Shown here piece by piece: positions 36,200 through 47,355 of a stretch of DNA of 64,000 bases; position 1 is the stretch's first letter; every line of letters begins with the position of its first letter. Source of the stretch: Antitrichia curtipendula (taxonomy: Eukaryota > Streptophyta > Bryopsida > Hypnales > Leucodontaceae); the NCBI GenBank assembly GCA_951230915.1, contig OX579641.1, positions 558,001-622,000 of the forward strand, given 5' to 3'. The translations under genes and the position numbers were made by a program. The notes beneath the pieces were generated by a model, which saw only the letters and a program-made list of their open reading frames with translations, was not told where the DNA came from and searched no databases.

Positions 36200-36680
36200 A
36201 CACCACACCTAAATTTCCACCAAAATATAGTTACTATACAGATGGATCCTTCACACCTCCTAGAGAAGTAGAAGACGGACATTGGAAAAAAGAAAAAGTT
36301 GGATATGGAATATACAACCCAATAAAGTTAGATATCCAGATATCAAAAAGATTGTCAGGTTTGCAAACCAGTTTTAGAGTTGAATTAATGGCCCTATACA
36401 AAACACTCAAAATACTTACCACCAAATATCACAATGAACCTGCACATATTTTCACAGACTGTCTCAATTGTTTATGTGGAATAAGTACACATATAAAACA
36501 CCCTACTGCATACAGTATCCATGCAGACAAAACTATTCTAACAACTATAGTAGAAATGTTACAAAATAGAATACTACCAATTACAATTTACAAAGTCAAA
36601 GCACATGCCAACATAGAAGGAAATGAGTAAGTAGACAGCCTTGCAAAAGCTGGCACTATAAAAGAATATAAATTTGCATC
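36200..36680 (+). pseudogene. LINE RNase H domain
   Basis: A type I RNase H core: YYTDGSFT (first Asp), RVELMALYKTL (Glu), HIFTDCLNCLCG (second Asp) and AHANIEGNE followed by TAA (36628-36630) then VDSLAK (last Asp). The RNase H would remove the RNA template during integration. The preceding block is in a different frame (change near 36150). A second TAA (36781-36783) lies downstream in the same frame. Confidence 0.85.
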
Positions 36681-36861
36681 CAAACCCCACGAATTTGCAC
36701 ATACAACACCATACTACTTCCAAAAAGATTCATGGCTGGGACCAAATAAACGTTCTGATAAAGGACTTGTTAGATGCCTCTAAACGTACATCACCAAATA
36801 TGACCATGATAACAATTTAGAAATAATAGCAGAACACTTTCCTAATATTAGTAAATGGACA

Positions 36862-37686
36862 ATGAACCCCAATATAGACAATGATCTTTCCAACAATTTT
36901 TGGTCCAATCCGGATATAACAAACTTCCAAAAAACTAGCATTCTAAAATTTCGTACTAGCCAATATATGGGAAACGCTAGAAAACAACTTTTCTTTGGCA
37001 TAAATAGGTTTCCATCAATTTCTTGCTCAATTTGTAACTCTCTAGATGCAGATACATGGTTACATGTTCTCTTAAAGTGTAACCACCACCACATACATGC
37101 TATCAGAGTAAGAAGACACAACAAAATAGTATGGGAAATAAGAAAAGTCATACTATCAACACAAAAATCTAGATGTTATATACTTATGAATGCAGGCACA
37201 TTCAATAATAACCCACAAGATAATACTGTACCTCCTTGGCTCCTTCCATGTAGTTGTGGACAACAACAATGCCACTGTAACGCTAGACTCAAACCTGATA
37301 TACTTTGCATCAAAGGACTTTCATATCAAAGCAATCCACCAACTACTCCAACTAATAATCTTACAATTCAATTTATTGAATTTACCTACACTAACGATAG
37401 ATTCTCGCAAGAAACCATCAATAATAAAATCCAAAAATACCAACCACTAATTAACAACATCATTAATCAAGGATGGAAAGTTGAACCACTCATAGTCATC
37501 ACAGCTGGGGCTAGAGGCACTATCCACATTTCTTCAATGAAATTACTGGAAGAGCACTTTAACCTTCCTGAAACTTCAATAAAACATACTTTCAAAAAAA
37601 TAAACACCATTGCTATCCAACATGCTGGATCAATAATTCTGCACAAAAAAAGAATAGAAAACAACCAACCACTTTTGCTAGATTAA
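36862..37686 (+). pseudogene. LINE C-terminus: CCHC knuckle and restriction-endonuclease-like domain
   Basis: CSICNSLDADTWLHVLLKC forms a CX2CX9HX4C knuckle. After a second Cys/His cluster (CSCGQQQCHC) comes RLKPDILCIKG, and about 26 residues later IQFIEFTYTNDRF. A Lys/Tyr-containing helix (NKIQKYQPLI) and VEPLIVITAGARGTIH follow. The KPD...E pattern with the following strand-helix order resembles the restriction-endonuclease-like domain of R2-type LINEs (inference; the spacing is longer than in R2). Together with the N-terminal APE domain, this suggests a dual-endonuclease LINE like the algal Dualen/RandI group. Confidence 0.62.
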
Positions 37687-37690
37687 AACA

Positions 37691-40610
37691 AACAAATAGA
37701 TGGAATAAGGGCCACTAACCATTACTACTTTCTTGCCTATTAGCTCGGAGTAAATACTTGTCTCAGTTTGTCTAATCAAGGCCGATTGGATGGTAAAATC
37801 TCTTTGCCTATGATAACTCATTAGCAGCACCAAGCCATAATTATTATGTGCACTACCGTCCAAATAGATTGAATGAGGTTTGAACTTGAACCATATAGTT
37901 GTGAAACAAAGCTCCTCTCCAACCAAGTGTAGAATTCACAACTTGACAATCTCCAACTTCATTCTAGCCATTTTACACCACCATTCATTTAAACTTCACC
38001 CACCACTTACTTTTGTTGGTTACTAGCCACTATAGTATCTACTCTCGAAAGGGGGAAGTAGTCTTGCACCAATGGTCCTTTGTCCGGTTGGCATTGGCTC
38101 ATTGTCTAGACAAACAGACACTTTATTCACTCCGGCCACTCTCCTGGAACCGAAGTTTCTACTCTTTAAGCATCATGAGTAAAATATGTCAATAAAATCA
38201 AGTTAAAAACAACAACGCGTAAATCATTTTCAAATCAATTATAAGGCATTTCAGTATTTTACATTCTTCAAAATTATAATTTATGTTGTGATTATGTAAA
38301 TTTTATGCTCTTTGGCTAAAATTTCATTAGTTACATTGATTAGCACAAGATAGTCAAAGAATTGGTCATGAAAACATAATTACTTCCCATGAATAGTAAA
38401 TTTAAACACTTCAATAATATTGAATACTTTATATTCATTTCAGCACATAAAGTTATGTAACTTATAATATACATAATCAAAAATTATCCATTTTCCTATA
38501 CAATTATTTAAAATATTAACTTAATTCCTAAACCCCAAAGGCCTATTTTTCCATTAAAAAAAAGACTCAAAACTATCATTTCTATTGTAAAGAAAAAAAA
38601 AAAAGTTAATTTTTTTGCATATCTAAATTAATCTTGTACTAGATTAGTGTAAGAGTAAGTGGAATTTATTTCAAAAACTTTGACCGTATAACTTGCAAGA
38701 TGTTTGCATTTAAAGTGAAAAAAACAAGATATTTTGGACTTTACTCAATTAGATTTTTTGGCTTTATGTCTTTTTAACTTAAAATTGTTGTACTAAAGAT
38801 TTTAAATTTCTAATTTTTTATATTGAAGAATTGAGTTGAAAGTCTAGGAAAAAAATTCAAAAAAAGAATACTTAATTTTCACTCATTAAAAAATTGTTAA
38901 GTAAAAGTCAGTTCAAGAAAACTAAATTATTAATAGCTCTAACTAAAGATGGAAATGCCATACATTATTTTCAATGTTGAGATTGTTCTAGAAAAAGCTC
39001 TCAACCTTGTGAACCTTTTTTTTATTTAACTGTGAAAATTGAATGAGGTAAAAAATGAATCCTACAAGTTATTTTTTAAAGAAGATGCTCTAATTGTCTG
39101 GAAAGCAAGATTGTCCATAATTTTCACAATAAAATAATCCAAATCAAATGAAATAAAGCTTCTATGTACATAAAAATACAATCTATGAGAAAAAAATGAA
39201 GTTTATATTATAAGTTTTTTTGGGGAAGGGATTCTATTCATTGAACTAAAATTTGGGCTTTTGTGTCATAAATTTTGTTTTTGAGCACCAATTGATATAA
39301 GAATTATATTTCTAGAAAGATAATGTGTTTTTCAATCTTCACAAAAAAATTCTGAAAATCATGACAGATATTGAGACTGTAGAAGACTAGAAGCTTGACT
39401 AGAATCCATTTTGTTCTTTGTGGGGACAATGGACTTTAGGAATTAATTTTAATCTCAACTAAAAATCGTGCATGACTCATAAAGGACCAATTCTGTAGCT
39501 AAGTCATCCCACATCATTTCTAAGTCTACTATAGAGCTTGTTTGATTTTATATGAATTTGATTCATATATTCTAATTGTAGCTTATAAGCAATGTATTGT
39601 CTATCAGTGTAAAATATCTATATCCATATTTTAAGTTAGTTTTGTTTTTGTTTTTGTTTTTTTATACGCTAAGATCTAACAAAACATTAGGTGTCATGTG
39701 GTGCTTTTGGTATCATTAGAAAGTTCTTTGTAATGAGGAGTGCACAAATTAACTTTGTTTTGTGGCATTTGAACCTTTATAAAAGTTATTGAAATTGAAT
39801 TAAATTAAATTTTGGAAAAAACATAACTTTCACCTAACATGTCCAAATTCCAAAAGCCACAAAACAAAGCCTTTGCACTCTTTTGTGCATAAAGTCTTTG
39901 CACACCAAAAATGCATCTTCTTACACTACAATGTGAAAATTATTGAATTTCAAAGTTTTAATGAATTAAAAAATTATTTTTACTTCTATTTTGGTTGTAG
40001 CAATGGTATAGGGTACAGTAGTTAGTTTTATGAGAGTATGTCACTATTATAATTTACACAATTAAAAATTAAAATAAATTTTTAAATATGAAAAACAATT
40101 CAGTTAATCTGAAATTATTTTCACTATGTACTAAAAGCAATTCAATTATTCTGAAATTATTTTCACTATTACTCAAAGCAATTTTTTTCCTACACATTTT
40201 GGTTGCTCCTGATTTTGAGGTGAAAAAATCAAGTCATAAAGATTTATAGGGAATATTATATGTAAATGAAATTATACTAATTATAATATTTATTGAAAAA
40301 ATTGGGAACATTACCAACAATTATGCTTAGAATTAATTAGTAATGGTAATGTAAACACATCCTGATCTAATTTTAGCTAACACATAACCTCCACCATCCT
40401 TTTTGGCTTGGGCACCACTCTCATTACGATTCCATATCTAATGAGCTGCATAATTGTGTCTGTTGTATAGTTTTTGTAAATTGTCATAAAATGATGCAAT
40501 AATCTCAAGATATAAATTTTGGGCTCTTTTTTATTCTAGTGATTGAAATTTTCTTAATGCCAATTTACCATATCATTTTCTGAAACATTTAATCCATTTA
40601 GGAGACTTGG
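37691..40610. other. AT-rich intergenic DNA, no gene seen
   Basis: About 2.9 kb of AT-rich sequence with short open frames only. No RNA gene or transposon terminus recognised. Confidence 0.5.
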
Positions 40611-40614
40611 TATC

Positions 40615-40930
40615 ACTCCTAATTTTAACCCTAAAGTTTTTACTCCTAAATTTAACCCCAAAGTTTTACTCCTAAATTTAACTCTAAAATTTACTCCTAA
40701 TAATTAACTCCTAAATTTAACTCCAAAATTTACTTCTAAATTGAACTCCAAAATTTACCCCTAAATTTAACTCCAAAAGTTACCCCTAAATTTAACTCTA
40801 AGTTTTATTCCTAGATTTAACTCTAAAATTTACTCCTAAATTTAGCTCTAAAATTACTCCAAAATTTAATTCCAAATTTTACTTCCCACACTAACTCTAA
40901 ATTTTAACTTCTATTTCTAACTTTTATCTT
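40615..40930. repeat. Degenerate tandem repeat, about 27-bp unit
   Basis: Repeated CCTAAATTTAACTCCAAAAT-like units with TTTACT spacers across about 315 bases. Confidence 0.88.
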
Positions 40931-41939
40931 TTCTTATCACGGTGTACTTTTCACGTGGAAAGGGCTAATTAAGGAGATCAATGCTAAAGAGGAAAAAACA
41001 CAACACCAAGTATGGATTCAAGAACTCACCTCGTCACTTCCGGTGTCAGAAATACGCTCGTCCACATTCGTGCGTACATTCCCATACTCCATGGTGGCCC
41101 TTGGGTGGTGGGACCTTTCCCAATTTCACCACTTATGTTTCCAAAATTAGGACCCGTGCAATCTAACCTCTTTCTTTCCCTCCTCTTTCCTTCTCTCTCC
41201 TTTTCTTTCCCTTTCTCTCTTTCTACACTAACACTATTCTACCTAAGCTTTGATGGGTGTCTTACAACTATAGATTCAAACCCTAAGAAGGTTTAATGTT
41301 CCTCCTACTCTCTTACACAACCTTGTCTTCGTGTCATCCTAATCCTACCTCCTAATGGTCACTATGAATTCTCAAGATTTCCCTTCTAACACCTATTTAG
41401 CTAAGCTTAAGGCACTATTTATCGTCTCTCTCCCCTTTCTCCTATTTAATTCTATGACTCACTAACCTCCCTCCATTGTGTGTAGGTGTGATTTTGGTGA
41501 GAGTTGAGAGTTGTTTGATGCAGGTATGGAGGTGCTACTTATCCTTTCCTCCCCCTTTCCTTTTTGATTTTAGACCCTAATCTCTACTCCAATCCCTACT
41601 TAGCAATAGGTCAACCCCCCATTCTCCTTTGTTTTATTTAGCTTGTCTTTGTTTTGTCCTAATGTGAGAGGGACCAAAAAAAAATCAGAAAAAAAGGAGT
41701 CCAAAAATGGGGACCGAGCTGGGGCCCCAACTGCCTGCCGAACCAAGCCTGGCCTCCCGGCTGGCTGGCTAGCTGCTGGGGGGTCGGTCTGTGATTTCTG
41801 ATGACGTGACCTGGTCTGTTTGGTTCTCGACTTGATCTAATCTGTTCTAGCTCTTGACTTGATCTGGTCTGTTTTGGTTCTCGACTGATCTGGTCTGTTC
41901 TGGCTCTGGACCTTGACTACTTAAGAGAAAAACTGGATT

Positions 41940-42200
41940 TTTTGGCAAATTGGATTTTTGGTGAACTAAAGGAAAATACTTGGGGAAAATAGGACTTGAG
42001 GGAAATAGGGCTTGGGGAACATAGGACTTGGGGAACATAGGACTTGAGGGAAATAGGACTTGGAGAACATAAGACTTGGGGAAAATAGGGCTTGAGGGAA
42101 ATAGGACTTGGGGAACACTAGACTCACTAGAAACTTGGGGGACACGGAGACTCACAAAAACTTGGGGAACACGGAGACTCACAAAACACTTGGGGAACAA
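41940..42200. repeat. Degenerate tandem repeat, about 19-bp unit
   Basis: About twelve copies of a unit like GGAACATAGGACTTGGG; the last copies change to GGAACACGGAGACTCAC. Confidence 0.88.
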
Positions 42201-42329
42201 CTAAACTAAGAGAACTTTGGGATTAGCTAAACTTCACTAAATGCAAGGGAACCTACCTATCTTAGAAGCTAAACTCTGGAGGTTTCCACAAAAGTCTTGG
42301 AAACTAGACTTTGGAACTAAACACGGGGG

Positions 42330-42670
42330 AAGTGCAAAGCTTCGCCGTTAAGTTGGTTTTAACACCAACTTTAGGACTCCTTGACACCTCGGGGGTTCAA
42401 AGCTCCGCCATCTACACTTTTAACACATGCTTTAGGACTTCAACTTTGTCACTAGTTCAAAGCTTCGCCGTTTCCAAAGGGGGTCCACACACTGGAAGAG
42501 ACTTTAGAAGAGGGAAAAAACTAAACTTTTAAAGACGAAAACACATACAGGGTCAAAGCTTCGCCGTCCCGGAGGGGGGTCCACTCAACAAGGAGAAGAT
42601 TAGAAGAGGGTTGGGATAACTTTTAGAAAACATGCACAAAGGAGGTTCAAAGCTTTGCCGTCCCGGAGGG
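42330..42670. repeat. Dispersed CAAAGCTTCGCCGT units
   Basis: Five spaced copies of (T)CAAAGCTTCGCCGT at about 42338, 42398, 42456, 42553 and 42645. The last two sit in a longer duplicated block containing CCCGGAGGGGGGT. No coding sense is seen; possibly part of an unrecognised retroelement. Confidence 0.75.
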
Positions 42671-44611
42671 GGGTACATTCAACAAAGAGAAGGTTAGAAG
42701 AGGGTGTAAGAAAAAACACAAAGAGAAAACACACAAGTTAGGCCACGTGGCAACACAAAGCTCATATGCTAAAGGCCCCCCAAAGCGGCATCGCCAAGGT
42801 ACGATGGGGGGTGACTTTAGGATTAGTACAAGATACAAAGAAGACTCTTAAAACTTCACAAGTTAGACCACAACACATATAAGAGAGAGAGGGAAGCTCT
42901 CCACTTACAACAAGGTACCAAAAACTTCACAAAAGAGTACACAAAGGAAGGAAAAGGACCTCCAAAGACCTTCAATGCTTGAAAATAAGCAACAATGGAG
43001 CCAAAAGTGCTCCAAAAACACCGTAGAGGTTTCTTAGCTAAAATGCCAAAAATCCCAACATAAGTTGGACCCACGGACCCAAAACAAGATTTGGGGTTTT
43101 TACAAGTATTGGGGGTGTTCAAGAGAGAAAAATGGGGACCTTAAATAGGTTTCCAAGGCCCCTCCTTCCCCTCAAGAGCTCTAAAGTAACCTTATCAACT
43201 TGGATTTTCATCCTCATCTTCAAAGATTTTCATCCTAATCCCTAAAACACTACTTTTACCTATCTACGCTGGACCAACCTCCTGACTTTTGGAGATTTAC
43301 TCCAATTGTCAAACGGATTGCGCCATTGGCTCCAGATCGCCGTGTTTAGTCCTAGACCCTGATGTCCCCCGTACCGAGGACAAAAAACCATCGTAGGCTA
43401 ATTTAGTTTTAAAAACTAAACCGTGGTAAAATCCTAGATATTGGGGGTCTCCTATTTTGAGAAATGTAAATAACTTAGGGTCTCCGGTAGGTGTGAGGGA
43501 GTCGGAAAAGACTCTTGGTTGACTTCGTTCCGCCGTCATATGGTCCCAAAATGCCGGTCAACGTGGCGGGGACCCCGCCACGTGATTAATTCTCGAGGAA
43601 TCTCGCCGATTCGGGTACTTGCTGCTATCGAAATGTCGCGAAACTTCACGGAGCGCATTATTAACATAAAACAAGCTAGTCTAATTTTTAGTGAGATTTT
43701 TTGGCAACCTGGGTAATTTCCATGAAATTCCCGTTGGAGGTTACCAGGGTTGACCACCCGCAAGAGGTTCTTCTGCAAGTCGGAAGATGACGGGATTTTT
43801 CCCAGGACCTCTCATGGGGTCACATGAAGGATGTGCAGGTGCATTTCCGTACCTGGCACAATTGGTCAGTGGAGATGAATTGGTCATCTCCTTGAGTTAT
43901 CGACGGTGCGGGAATCTTTTGCAGATAGAGGAATCTTGGCAAATCAAATTCGTCGTTGGACTCCTGGCATGGGATTTACCCTAGGACACCATTCTTGGGC
44001 GGTAGATTCCTCCACGGACCCGATCTTGCGTTAGTGGCTCTTGCATGCTAACAATCGGGGTTTGGAGAATTTCTAAACTTAACTCTAGGACCCGACCTAG
44101 TGGCCTCGTTGTGGATCCTTCGGACCGACTTAGCCATGAATTGCCACCTTCATGGTGGGATTTAGCCCTTTTGGGCCTACGTGACTTGAATCCTACAAAT
44201 CTAACCGTTTTGCTCTTTCTACCTATTTTTGGGCCCGGTTTGGTGGGATTCTAAGCCTCAACACAAATCTAGACCAAATACTATAATGGGTATGTTACAA
44301 CCCTATTTTGGTTCTACACTCTTTTTATGGCTTTTTATATATTTTTCTTAACTTTAAATTACAAATTTCCAAAAAAATAATTCTATAAGTCCCAAGTGAC
44401 AAATTGGGAGCTCACAGCGTCCGCGCCTTGACTTCCGTCCGCGCCCTGTCTGGCATCCGCGCCCTGGATCCTATTTGGCAGCCAGGTGGCATCAAAGTGA
44501 CAGCTACGTCACCTTTTTTTTCAATGGTAGAAAGTCAACTTAGTGTTGACCCTATCGGATGGGCGAACCGGACGGACGGGCTAATCGGACGTCTGTCCAC
44601 TATGACAACCC
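42671..44611. other. Moderately GC-rich spacer, no gene seen
   Basis: No domain in either strand. Short repeats of the TCCGCGCC type occur at 44415-44465. It may be part of a decayed retrotransposon, but I cannot point to long terminal repeats or a coding region. Confidence 0.4.
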
Positions 44612-46130
44612 TGGGTCCAGCTTGCGCTTGCTAGATCCAAAGACTTCCTCCCCTTCAAAGTGAGGCATACATAGGCACCACTCTTTAGCAAAAGGCATAC
44701 TCTGTATTGCTTCCACAACCTTTGCGGGCTTCCCCGATCTCTGGGCAAGGCAAAGTTGCAGCCCCTGCTTCGAATGTCCATTACTTGAACGCCCTCCTTT
44801 CAAAAATTGGAAGTAGTTTGTGCGCTGCATGAATGCATGTACGAAATCATCTACTGTAGCATCGTATAAATCATTCTCTTTATTGTCGGATTGTTGGAGC
44901 CACTGGTTGTGGATTGTCTCTGCCAGATTGCAAGATGGCATCTCTGCAAGTTCTTCATCGGTGAGTTTCTGTGCCACCCCATTCAAGGTTAGTCAAATCA
45001 GTTGTCGGATCCGAAATCTGAAACAAGCAGAAATGACAGGGGGTCAGAGGTATCTTACCAGCTGCATAGAGGCTCTCCATTGCCAGTAGCAATAGTGCCA
45101 GAAGGCGAGCCACTGGTCAAGTTGCTTCACTACTTCATCATTAGGTGCCCCGCAAGATTGCCATCATGCTTGAATTGCAAGATATCAAACCTCAGATTCA
45201 GCGGACGTCTTGGAATCCTAGTATTGTTTACAGAGTAGGCAATGCTGATTTTGGAACTCGCTCTTGATGTACTTGTCCATATGGCGATTCATGGAAGTAG
45301 TCCAATGAAGGAGGCAAGTGCGCTCTCAATCAACCATAGCCTCTTGCGGGTCACTTGAACTGTAGATCTTCCTTACAGCATTCCAATTTGCTCCTGCACT
45401 ATCCGCCATGAACCCCTTAAAGTTGATGGAAGCGAACCCATTTTTTGCCATGACTTCGTTGATGCCTTTCCACATGAGACATTGGGCCTCGGTATCTTTT
45501 GATTGCATGTCGCAGACTGCAATCGTCATCACTCTACAATAGTGGGAGTCATATTAATACATAACATGCCATAGTTGTCCATTGTTTGACCCGCTTGACG
45601 TGGTCAAACATGAGCCACGCATCTTGCAAGTCTCCGCCAGGCTGCATCCTCATCATAAGATCAACACCGGATCCAGGGCCAATCTCGCTCATCTTGAAGA
45701 CAAAGACTTTATCCTTATCACCCCCTTGCCCAGGGAACATATTCTTTTGGACAAAAGGCCAAGTTGTACATCCTCTCATTTGCCGGTTGCCATCCATTGC
45801 CTCAGTGCATCCCACCTGTTTGAAGGAAGAAATGACATTCTTGATGTTTGGAGAGGCAAGATTGGCATACTTCTCCATGACATCCTTCATATCGTCCACG
45901 GTCATGGTCTTTTCTGATTCTTGGGGCCGAAGTAGATATTCTGCAAAGAATGATTTACTAGCTGCCATGGCAATAGCAGAATTCATACCTAATGGGTTCC
46001 GCTCCATGTGCTCGCCCAACAAAGTATTGATCTTTGCCTCAGACTTTGGACAAATTCCAAAAGCAACATGATGGTCATGCTTACCCATGTGCACACATGC
46101 ACGAGTCATCACCGAAGGTCTTTGGACATA
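44612..46130 (-). pseudogene. MULE transposase fragment (second lineage), target of the CACTA insertion
   Basis: The minus strand encodes relatives of the 18590-22626 transposase: VMTRACVHMGKHDHHVAFG, GPGSGVDLMMRMQPGGDL, MFDHVKRVKQWTTMACYV, NFKGFMADSAGANWNAVRK, then after a gap AEMPSCNLAETIHNQWLQQS and EEVFGSSKRKLDP. Similarity stops at about 44612, before the SWIM finger, and upstream coding is cut at 46131 by the CACTA element. Frame breaks occur near 45180-45330 and 45545. Sequence divergence from the 15-kb element shows it is a different subfamily. Confidence 0.82.
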
Positions 46131-46460
46131 CACTACAAGAAAACGGCCAAAATTGTGACTGCAAAACATGACTGCGTTGATTTTGCGACTGCAACGCCTC
46201 TTCACCTCCCTAATTGCACCAGCGGAGGAGGATCCAAAGTGCTGCAATCATTCTCCAGTCGCGACAGTGACTGCGGGATGAACAGAACACGCACTGTTTA
46301 CTTCATCCCCAACATTCTGTCCAGAGGGGCGACGATGCAGTGACGTGGCAAATTAGAACGCGACTGTAGCAGGCAAAGTCATTGTTCTGGTGTGCGGTTC
46401 CGGATTTTGCGAATGCAACGCGACTAAGAAGTGACTTGAAAATGACTGCAGCGCCACGGA
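46131..46460. repeat. CACTA left terminus and subterminal motif cluster
   Basis: Terminal repeat followed by copies of TGTGACTGCA, GCGACTGCAACGC, GCAACGCGACT and GACTGCAGCGCCACGGAGTC in both orientations. The right end (63330-63461) has the matching set. TNPA-type proteins bind such subterminal motifs in known En/Spm elements. Confidence 0.85.
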
Positions 46461-47355
46461 GTCACAAAGTCGGCGTTTTCTTTTACATGTGGATAAAGAA
46501 AAGGATGGGGCCTCGTGGTACAGGAAAGATAGGGTGAGCACAGTTTCCGATATGTCACTACAGTATGATTGCATTATGACTGGCGCTATATTTTAGTACT
46601 AAATAAGAAGAGAGGTAGTTCATGCAAGTTGGGAAATTGGAATATTGGGGTTTAGGAATGTCTGAATGAATGCAAGTCACCTAAGATGTCTCACAAATGT
46701 ACCGTAAATGAGTTAATTTTAGAAGAGCAAGGTTTGCAAGCCTTATTACTTCTATTTCAGAGACTGAAGATTAGTTGAAGAATGAAATAATTGCTTTCAT
46801 TCAAGAGGGTTGTCGTGTGGTGGACACATATTGTACGGATTCATTTTCTGAAAATTGTAATAGGGATACTGTTACCAATGTTTCATGCGCTTCTACACCT
46901 GCTGTTAGTGTTAGGGTTTGCATTAAAGCACAAGCTGTATGGAAATGTTTAAAGTTGTTGAGGCCAGAGCTTGTCCATGTTTCATGACTCCATGAATGAA
47001 AAAAAGGGAATATGGCCCTCTGATTACCTAGTATATGGGAAGACATTCAAGATGGTAGGGGAGACAACGGTCAGGATACAATTGCAAGCGACATGACTTC
47101 ACTGTGACTGTAGTATGACTTTGTCTGTCACGTAACTCTACTATGACTGCGGCGAGTCTGTCACGTAACTAGACAGTGATTGGTATATGACTTCACTTCG
47201 GAAAGTGATTCGGATTGTACTACATGAAGCCAACGTCCTCCAATGTGAAGACCTGCCTAACTGCTGCATGCATTTTTACTGTAGGAAAAATGCTTCTATC
47301 GACACAAACACAAGGACCCAACATGACAGGCCATGTTTAGACAAGAAGTGTGTAC

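Larger units (their letters stand above)
14485..37690 (+). mobile_element. Non-LTR retrotransposon (LINE) with two candidate endonucleases, split by later insertions
   Basis: A single plus-strand LINE in pieces: 14485-18121, 33290-33694 and 33931 to about 37690. The order is 5' tandem monomers, APE-type endonuclease, reverse transcriptase, Cys/His-rich segment, RNase H, CCHC knuckle, and a restriction-endonuclease-like C-terminus. The coding strand is A- and C-rich and G-poor throughout, unlike its neighbours. A 10-bp duplication (TAACACCATA) shows the MULE entered inside the RT domain. Several frameshifts and in-frame TAA codons make this copy inactive. The 5' border and the 3' tail are approximate because I could not identify a target duplication for the LINE itself. 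Confidence 0.85.

Noticed and set aside
37691..40610. Possible further LINE or LTR sequence
   Set aside because: No reverse transcriptase, integrase or terminal repeats found on either strand.
41847..42200. Minus-strand frame with repeated VFVSLRVPQ-type peptides
   Set aside because: Translation of a tandem DNA repeat; no start context, domain or splice support.
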